From contig RBKR01000001.1 of assembly GCA_004835665.1 (NCBI GenBank), forward strand, positions 1,240,001 through 1,304,000: a stretch of 64,000 nt of DNA. The letters are read 5' to 3'. Below the pieces are notes generated by a model. The model worked only from the letters and a program-made list of their open reading frames with translations. It did not search any database and was not told the DNA's origin. This stretch comes from Phoma sp. XZ068 (lineage: Eukaryota > Ascomycota > Dothideomycetes > Pleosporales > Didymellaceae). Position numbers and translations under genes: made by a program. Position 1 is the first letter of the stretch; each line of letters starts with the position of its first letter. Positions 56,411-64,000 of the stretch are shown piece by piece.

Positions 56411-57239
56411 AGACGCTGCACACATTAACGATGTCACGACCCCGGCGCACAAAGGGAATCATGGAACACTGAGGGTATGCGCATTTTCGGAATTCATTGT
56501 CACGGCGTTCTTGGATATCTAGGTAATGCCACAAACACAAGGTTTTGGCTGTGACGAAGTAATGCTGGCACGCAAAGGTTACGATATCCGGGGCATCATT
56601 TGGTCTCCATTTACGATAGGTCCATGTCACAGCAGTTTTGACTCCAAGAGTCTCAGTCTAATAGGTTCTACTTTTGGTGGTAGAAATCTTCTCAGTCAAC
56701 CTATTACCAAGCTTTCCTGCCAGTTCTAATTATCGATTTGCGTAACCTCGCCGAAGCAGAACCATCCCCTTGCGCCAACAAGAAACAAGCCCTACACACC
56801 ACCACGCCAGTCTCTCCGTGCGGTTCCGCGCCTTTCCGCCCGTTGTGCAGCCGTTAGAAGCAAGTTTCTCTGATTAAATTGTCGAGCTGAGGTGGGGAAC
56901 GTGCGCGCAGGGCTTGGGCTCTATACCGGTTAATTAATGGCATGGGTCCAGCCTCGACTTTCGACGTTTTGGGAAGCATGTGCATAAGGGTTCCGGACAT
57001 TTGGGTGGAGGGTGCTGGATCGCGTTGTTAATCGGCGCGTGGACGTGTGATAGGCTGATGGATCTGAATCGGTCAAACACTTGCATGGAGTGACAGAAAA
57101 GCTACCAGGATAGTCTCGCGTTTTGGAACCCTTTTGGAAAGTCAAAAGGTCGCATATACGAACTTCATGTTGCAATATAAACATTACTGGCCCTGTTTAC
57201 TAGGTTATCATGTCTTGGATTGTTCCACGAGGATATGCC
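56411..57239. other. Convergent intergenic region
   Basis: The region between the 3' ends of the rhodopsin-domain gene (plus) and carboxylesterase B (minus). No gene or repeat is seen. Confidence 0.5.
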
Positions 57240-59168
57240 TTAGTATGGCACGTCCTTCGCAACGAGCTTCCAGAAATCACACCTCTTTCCCCTTCCACCT
57301 TCCCACTCCCTCGCATTCGCCACGCTGATTTGGTTGCTGACACCGGGATCACTATAGACGTTGTAGAAGAGATCTTTAGTCGCCTGGACGAACGTCGCAA
57401 CACCTCCTGTAGCGTTAAGGTTGAGTAGCACAGGCCTCTGATCGTCCCACGTTGGCCACGAGATGTCCTTACTGCCATACCCACTCGCACCAGGCACAGT
57501 GCTGTTTGCTACACCGCCTTTGGCATCCTCGATAGAGATCACGGGGGTGTTCTTGATAATGAAGTTGCCCCAGATCTTGCGGAAGGCGCGCTTGAAACTC
57601 GCACCAGGTGTGGGTGTGCCGGACCAGAGAGCCTGCAGATCGTACCCGTGATAAGAGGGTGGCTCGCTGAATTGATACTTCCAGGCCGTGGGGAAGGCAG
57701 AAGCGGCCCAGTAGCTGTTGCACACGAAAGCATACTCGGCGAAGACGTTGAAGACGCGTTGTTGCTGACCGGTTCCAAAGGTGGACTGGTTGACCGCCGT
57801 GGGGATGGAGGTGCCGGTTGTTGCGAAGAGAGGCGCGGCTGGGTTCACATCCTGAGTGTCGCCGGCATAGGAATACTGCTTTTCAATGGCAGTCTTCTCG
57901 GACTGGGTGAAGTGAGGGAAGGTGATATCGATGTACTTCCTGAAATCCTGCAGAGTGCGAGTGGTAGGTGGACTGAGAGGAACACCTTCATTCGCCATGT
58001 TGCCAGACAAGATCCGCAAACCCTTTACAGCCTTGGCAGCAAGCTGCTGGCTGGGGCGTTGCTGAACAAACTTTCCGTCGGTCACAGGCAAAAACGCGAA
58101 AGTACCGAATGGGCCAGCCTCAGAGACCTTGGCACTGGCATTTTGAACAACGACAGTATCAGCACTGCGTAGACATTGGAGCTTATCTTTCGAGCTTGAA
58201 CATCCTGCAGCTGCGACAAAATCGTTATAAGCCTTAGTGGGTTGATCGTCATTATACTTGTACTGGAACGGAACCCATGGGCTAGCAGTAATAACCTGGG
58301 TAACAATCAGCAAAAGAAGCAAAACGAGGCTTATGAGCACTTACGTTTTGAAATAGGTTATCCTTCTGCTTACCACCATAAGCCATGCTCTGGTACAAAA
58401 CCGCGGCACCACCGGCGCTTTCGCCAGCAATCGTTACCCTCGATGGATCGCCACCAAACTTGCTAGCATATTGCTGCACCCACTGCAGGGCAAAGTTCAT
58501 GTCTAGCAAACCAGCATTGAGCGAGCCACCCTTCTTGACATCCTCAGACGAGAGGAAGCCAAATGCACCAAGGCGGTACTGGATGATGACACTAATAAAA
58601 CCGTTATCATTTTGTTTCATGAACTCGGTAGGGTCAAGGCCAGAAGCACTGAAGAGACCATAGCCTCCACCATCTGGTTATTATTAGCTTAGATCCAATC
58701 CTTCTTGATCAAAATACATACGAATCCAGAAGAACACAGGTAGGTTCTTGGCATTGGCAGGCGCATACACATTCAAGAACAAGCAATCCTCGTTTCCGAG
58801 AGCCGAGGTGAATCCATAAGCAGCGGGCGTTTCTGACGAAGCGCCAGTCTGTGGACAAATCGGAGGGTTGGTGGTAGCTGCGATTATCGAGCTCCGATTC
58901 TTCGCTGGTGCTTGGGGAGGAGCAAACCTCAGGTTATTGAGGGGTGGTGCCGCGTAACGAATGCTACTTGACTATTAGTCTGCAATCTTAATGATAGGAC
59001 TTGGAACTGTACGTGCCCTTTGAAAGAGTTGATACTGTTGACGCTATCGAAACTTCCCTCATACACTGCATAGCCGAGATCGACAGTGGGAGCCTGTACC
59101 GCACGTGGGATTGGCTCTGTAGCTACAGTTGCTGCAAGCAGCGCGATTGCGATTCTAATTGGCGTCAT
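57240..59168 (-). CDS. Secreted type B carboxylesterase/lipase, copy B, 592 aa
   Basis: Exons 59017-59168, 58722-58963, 58345-58673 and 57240-58295. The first intron begins with GC (AAAGG then GCACGT) and ends in AG, 53 nt; the other two are GT-AG. The signal peptide is MTPIRIAIALLAATVATEP. Family marks are GIRYAAPPLNNLRF, NEDCLFLNVYAPA, WIHGGGYGLFSASG, IIQYRLGAFGFLSSEDVKKGG and the nucleophile elbow IAGESAGGAAV with Ser217. The C-terminal exon has the insert ITASPWVPFQYKY and several N-x-T/S sites. It is clearly paralogous to copy A (24562-26441): the GC donor of intron 1 sits exactly where copy A has GT, and the intron after NLFQN matches copy A's intron after LFSG, whereas the middle introns differ. 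An extracellular ester hydrolase of unknown substrate. Confidence 0.92.
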
Positions 59169-60946
59169 ATTCTCGAATTGCCTAGCTCGTGACGCCTGTG
59201 ATAAACACACGCTGATTGCAGCAAACGTGATTCCGATTCCAAGGAAGACCGTTGAAAGGTGCAGGTGAGATGATAGGACCCGGGACTGTGGGAGCGAACT
59301 GCACAACTAATCTACCCCCGATATGCGACAGGGTAGATCAATGGGTCAATGCTTCTTTGTCCCGTGAGAGTGAAGATTGGAGTTTTCGGCTGGCCGAGGG
59401 GAAGTGAACAATTATCTGATGCTGACAAGGGCACGCCATTCCGTATGGCGCTGTCTGGACCTTCACGAGGCAATGACGCCGCCAAAGATGTCGACACAGC
59501 TTGGTGATTATGCAGTCAACGAGAGCTTTAGCGGGTGAGCAAATGGTTGCTATGCGGCCCACTGAGCACTCCCTGCCCAACGGGTTGCGGCATGCAGGGC
59601 CGCACGCGCTGATTCGCAGGTTCGGCCGCGGTCTCTTGCTCTTCCGTCCCCATCCCGTCGCGCCGCCTCTTGAGCGCGCAGCTGGACGCTATCGAAATGA
59701 GCGATGTTGCGCCTCTCCGTGCCGTTTCTTGGGTCTTGAGATGCTATTTCTTTCGCGAGATTAGCTGTGGGCTGCGTGATCTTCTTGCTGCGCACAATGA
59801 CGATGATGGCATTGCCCGTTAAGGGTCACACAGCTTCCTGCAGCATGAACGTGTCAATGACACCTTGCGTCGCTTACGCGTAGCTTTTCTCGCCTGGAAG
59901 CCAGGGACCTTCAGAACTCGTAATCAAGACGTGGTGGTTCATCTCCGGGTCGGCTCTCATGCACATTCGGCTCGGCCTGTTCAGGCTAACGTTTCCTATA
60001 TTGCGGAAGGCTGGACCGAAAGGTACTTCGAGATCCGATGCCTGCAGCCAAAGTCACAGGTACACGAGCTAAGGTTCGCGGCCACGGGTGATTCGAGAGT
60101 TCGTTTTTGGTGCATGGTATGATTCTAGCAGCAGGCACAACGCTGTCCTCGCACAAGCTGCAGCCATGGCGTTAGGAGGTTTGTATTGGTCAGCCGAACC
60201 GACCACCACCCGATAATTCTGTCAAGCGGTGTATTGAAGGGTGTTAATGTGGTGTTCAGTTGGAGCGAAGATACAAATTTGTGACGTCCTAATGTTGCGG
60301 AAGGTGGAACGATCCGTTGATGGGCGTATTCCTAGAATGCGGTCTTCTAGTGATGCTGGCGAGGTCGCAGATGAGGAGGGCGCCTTCTACAATCTGCCTC
60401 CAATGACCCGGCTCCAGACTTTATATATCGTAGTTGAATAACATACCAAGCTCGACCCGACCTTTCCTTATCTAGGCTCTCCTTGCATACAGACGGGAAT
60501 TCTGGCTAAAGCCGATCCTGAGAACTGTGCCGCACCGGTAGTACTAACGAGAAAAAGCAAATTGAACTTCACTGGAACAATGTATCACAGGCACCACGAA
60601 CTTCCCTCATGGTTCAAGACGTGAACCACTTCTTGTAATATCAGCTCTGACCAGACATTCATAGATCACCTCATACGATGAGAAACCCCGAGATGCACAC
60701 GGGTGGGAAAGAAGCTCACAATACCTGTCGACCGGATGTGTCAATGATTGCTGCTCTTATGCTCGAAGGATTTTCCTCCTTCCTCCGTTAGACCTAGTTT
60801 TTGTAACCCCATCATTGCAAACCCCTAAATGAGTCGATCATCCTGAAGCCATCTGCATAGAGACCTTCGCTTCATAAGCCGATTGTCCTGGCGAAGGCAG
60901 TATCATCATCTTTCAGAATCTCGGTGCAACCCTTAAAACGCCACGA
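59169..60946. other. Intergenic region, no supported gene
   Basis: About 1.8 kb. It contains the promoter of carboxylesterase B at its left end and the 3' region of the last gene at its right end. Short frames (for example near 59501-59764 and 60241-60441) lack supporting features. Confidence 0.45.
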
Positions 60947-63165
60947 CTATCTCGCAAACTTAACGATGTTTTTGAACACATCGAAAGTGACGTTGGCATT
61001 CCCCGAATTCTGCCATGCAGCGTAGCGCTTGACGAGGCTCACTTCAGATGTGAGATCTTCTTCTGACAGTGGAACCTCCTGAGTGCCAGCACTGGTCAAG
61101 ATGCGAGCGAAGAATTCCACCTTATCGGCCTGAATCTCTGGTGAAAACGAGACCCGCTTCTTCTGCTTGGTTGAGGCGGGCGCCTTTTTTGTCTTTGGAA
61201 TTTGAGATGCAGAAGGATTTGCAGGGACTGTGAGTGGTGCGCCATTCATCGTCTTATCGACCGCATCCCTGGTCTTCTGATCCGTGTTGGTCAAGGTCTC
61301 TGTTGTACGATGGTGACCGTTCGAGGTGATACCAACACCGTTAGCCTTAGTCTCGGTGGCGTTGTTTGCCTGTTCAGGTCGTTCAGTCCCATTCAGAAGC
61401 ACGTCGTCAGCAAGATCCCAAGGCGTCGATGCATCCACAGCAGAGGCAGCGGACTTCCTAGAACTTCGACGAGCAGGGTTCTGAGCGGGAGATACTGGTT
61501 GTGATGGTTGTGATGTTTGATCGAGCTCCATGCTCTCTTCTGGCTTCAATTGAGAATGCTCCGCGAGTGTCTCAGATTTGCGAGGCCTTCCGAGTACTCC
61601 ACCTCGCGATCCGCGAGCGCGCTTCGCACCGCCTCTCTGGATGTTTGTTTCGCTCTTGCGCTTCTTGCCTACAAATCCCGGAGGAAGCCGATCAAGGTTG
61701 GATGGTACAGCCTCGGCCTCTGCGGCAAGAATAGACGCCACCGGGAAGTCTGAGAGCCACTGTTAGCAGACTTTAAGATTTCGTTTCCGAGCCACGTCTA
61801 CGGAGGAGTCGTAATCATGTAGTGCGATGAGGTCACGTACCGTTGTTTGTCGTACCAGTGCTTTGCCTTTCTGTGCGTGGCTCGCTACTGCTATGAGCAG
61901 CCTCCCCGTTACCATCTGAGCCTGGCCCGCTGCCACTGACAAGATCTAATTTCGTGAGTACTACTTGAAGGACGAGTATGCAAGGCCACATACCATGGGA
62001 AGACTTGGGTGGCGCTACGCCTTCGTCATCACTCGAAGAAACTTCTTCGTCGCTTTCGCCTTCTAGAGCAGCTCTACTTCTCGCTATGCGTTGTTAGCGA
62101 AGTCATTTCTTGAGCGAGTTACACTGCTATCAAAGGTGGAGGGTGACATACATTTCTTCACATATTTGATGTTCGGTCCCTTCTTCGCGGCGGGCCAAGG
62201 CTTGCTCTTGTTCACAAAGCGTCCATGAGGCCCACGCACTTTGCCAGCTCCGGCATCTCGCAAAGGATCTACTGTTGATGTGGTACCGTTCTCAGTGTTG
62301 TTGACTGCTAGAGTGTTTTGAAAAGATGTTTCTGATATGCTGCCGTTATTTGACAATGGGGATCGATCTGTAGCGGTGACAGTCAGTCAATGGACTAAGG
62401 ATTGCCATGTAAGAACATAACCGTTTAAACAAAAAATGACGTATCTACAACAATCAACAAACTAAATCCAGTACTTTTGGACCTACTTGGAGACAGAGAA
62501 AAGTCTTGAAATAACAAACCTTGACGGTGAGCCTTTCGCTCTGATTCTTGTTGGTCGGCCAGAGGTGGATCAGCTGGCTGTGGCGACTTCTGCTTTAGTA
62601 TATGCTGTCCACTGGCGTCGTTTCTTCCAAAATTTAGTCGCAACTTCGGTGTCTGCGAGGAAATTTCTAGTAACTGTCAGCTAATGCATCGTAGATTTGA
62701 CGCACAAATCCTACCATGTTGAACATCAAAGCCATTGCTTGTTGGAGTGTCGCGAACTTCACCGTTGATTTTATAATCTGAACGGACTGTACCCATAGCA
62801 GCGTTACCAAGGATAGCGTTTTTGACTGCCGTAGACGACATCTTCTTCCCGTTCGTATCGAAGAATGGCCACTTATCTTGCGCCTTGCCTGTCAACTGTC
62901 GCACCCTTCGATACGCCTTGTCAAGATTGACAAAGCCTTCGGCGTTGCGAATCGGGCGACCTATCTCGGCCAGAGGTTCTTGGAGATAGTTTTCTTTTAT
63001 CCATACGGCTAGAGCGACGTCGTCGCTGTTTTCGCTCTCGTTGAGGTACTTGTGGATGTCAACAAGAATTTCCACATCGATGAAACCATTGATATGCTCT
63101 GGAGGCTGAGTGGATGGCGACTCTCTTCCAGGCAGAACGTGTCCATTTGGGATTTCAGATGCCAT
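60947..63165 (-). CDS. Hypothetical nuclear-type protein, six exons, 603 aa
   Basis: Exons 62715-63165, 62520-62666, 62152-62367, 61994-62083, 61841-61945 and 60947-61749 are phase-consistent (604 codons with stop). The second intron (62368-62519, 152 nt) has two usable donors, CAAG/GTTTGT and CCAA/GTAGGT, both in frame. The N-terminal region (about 25-145) is the best-folded part, with DVEILVDIHKYLNESEN and KAYRRVRQLTGKAQDKWPFF. A short conserved-looking block GPHGRFVNKSKPWPAAKKGP follows. The middle is acidic (EGESDEEVSSSDDEG). A basic AT-hook-like GGVLGRPRKSE and Lys/Arg-rich segments suggest chromatin or DNA contact. The C-terminal 60 residues look helical (EEDLTSEVSLVKRYAAWQ). I recognise no family and infer only a nuclear location. 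Confidence 0.75.
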
Positions 63166-64000
63166 GTTAACGTGATCGCCGCGTTGACTTGATTGTGCCT
63201 CGTTGTTCAAATTGGATGTGGGGTCGGGGAAAAGCCAGCGGCGGTACCACGCTTGGTCTTGGACAGGTGATGTAAGCTTGAGAAAACAGAACCAGAAAAT
63301 CCACTGGCGGGCAGCGTTGCCGACCGTTTGATTTTGTGTGGTTTTGGTAACCGTAGGTTCTGAGGCTGACGTGACAAGAATGCAATGGGAAGCGCCGTAA
63401 AGCTGTTGTGCTGGGTGCGGCGTTTAGGCCACTCAGATGGAGGATGCGCTGGCGATCCTCACAGAAAAATTGGTCAGCGCACTTCAAAGCGGCCGCACAA
63501 CTTTGTACCAGTTGTTACGCGCGGTAGTGGTGGGGGACTGTAGTCGAGGTTGAGTTATCGGTAAAGGTGAAGCGCCTCCGTAGTGTCTTAAAAATCTCCG
63601 TACCTTTCAGCACGGCTGCGATCATGTGATTCACGGGTGGCCACCAAGATTCTGTCTGCTACCAGTAGAGGGCGGCTATAGGTCTAGAAAATCTTACGAG
63701 ACGGCCTGAAAAGAGACTGTGAATGATTTTCTCCGATATTCCCGCCGTTGCACTGATTCTATGGTGCAGAACTGGGATGGCCTCCCCTTTGACCCCATTC
63801 GAGTAAACCAAGCCAGGTTGCCTCCAGACGCTCACTCTCACTATGGTTCGAACTACATGCGCATCCATGAATGATCACTCAATCGTACAGTGCGCTACCC
63901 CAGCGCGGAACAGTCGGGTTCCAATTCAAAGCCCTCTCTGAGACACACAAAATCTTGCACAAACACGGTAACCTTCAATGAGCGACTGATTGTGCATAAT
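63166..64000. other. Intergenic region at the right edge
   Basis: It contains the promoter of the last gene. Small frames near 63167-63487 and 63659-63868 lack supporting features. A gene could start beyond the edge. Confidence 0.45.

Noticed and set aside
59501..60441. Several 60-90 codon frames in the 1.8-kb gap
   Set aside because: All are short, without good start context or family features.

Overview
The window is nuclear DNA of a filamentous ascomycete. The evidence is multi-exon genes with very short introns (mostly 40-95 nt, GT/GC...AG, with CTAAC/CTGAC-like branch sites), a HET-domain gene, two PTH11/rhodopsin-type seven-helix proteins, a Zn(II)2Cys6 regulator, secreted esterases and a carboxypeptidase, and an intron-bearing tRNA-Thr. 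A Dothideomycete (Pleosporales-like) is plausible, but I cannot prove it from this sequence alone. I rebuilt 26 protein-coding genes. For the spliced ones I checked donor, acceptor and phase by hand so that exon sums are multiples of three.

Layout. 1-9 kb is gene-poor: two unrecognised proteins (2354-3382 and 3494-6031), then about 3 kb without genes that holds a diverged, roughly 0.32-kb tandem repeat. 9-22.3 kb is a housekeeping block: a WD40 protein, a Byr4-like septation/mitotic-exit regulator, XRCC4, a lysine/glutamate-rich protein with an AFF-like C-terminus, and GABA transaminase. 22.8-28.4 kb is accessory: a HET-domain protein, a type B carboxylesterase and a rhodopsin-domain membrane protein. 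30.7-36.7 kb holds PFK-2/FBPase-2, a DUF202 membrane protein and RNase H1. 37.4-42.7 kb holds a cysteine-rich secreted protein, a tiny membrane ORF, a membrane protein with repeated FTLGHGPV motifs and an M14 carboxypeptidase. 42.9-49.8 kb holds tRNA-Thr, a kinase-like protein, a four-helix membrane protein, a cyclase-family enzyme and a BTB-like protein. 50.5-59.2 kb is accessory again: a Zn2Cys6 regulator divergent from a phytanoyl-CoA dioxygenase, then a second rhodopsin-domain protein and a second carboxylesterase. A six-exon unknown nuclear-type protein closes the window (60947-63165).

How the genes relate. There is no obvious biosynthetic cluster. The regulator/dioxygenase pair shares one 480-bp intergenic region and could be functionally linked. 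The esterase plus rhodopsin-domain pair occurs twice, about 30 kb apart, and suggests a duplicated neighbourhood. The most unusual signal is the array at 6.9-8.45 kb. Four copies (and a decayed fifth) keep four small hairpins in the same order while the paired bases change in a compensating way, as expected of a structured RNA or a repeat derived from one. Other points of note are local flips of strand composition inside genes, three GC-AG introns, and an 8-nt first exon in the zinc-cluster gene.
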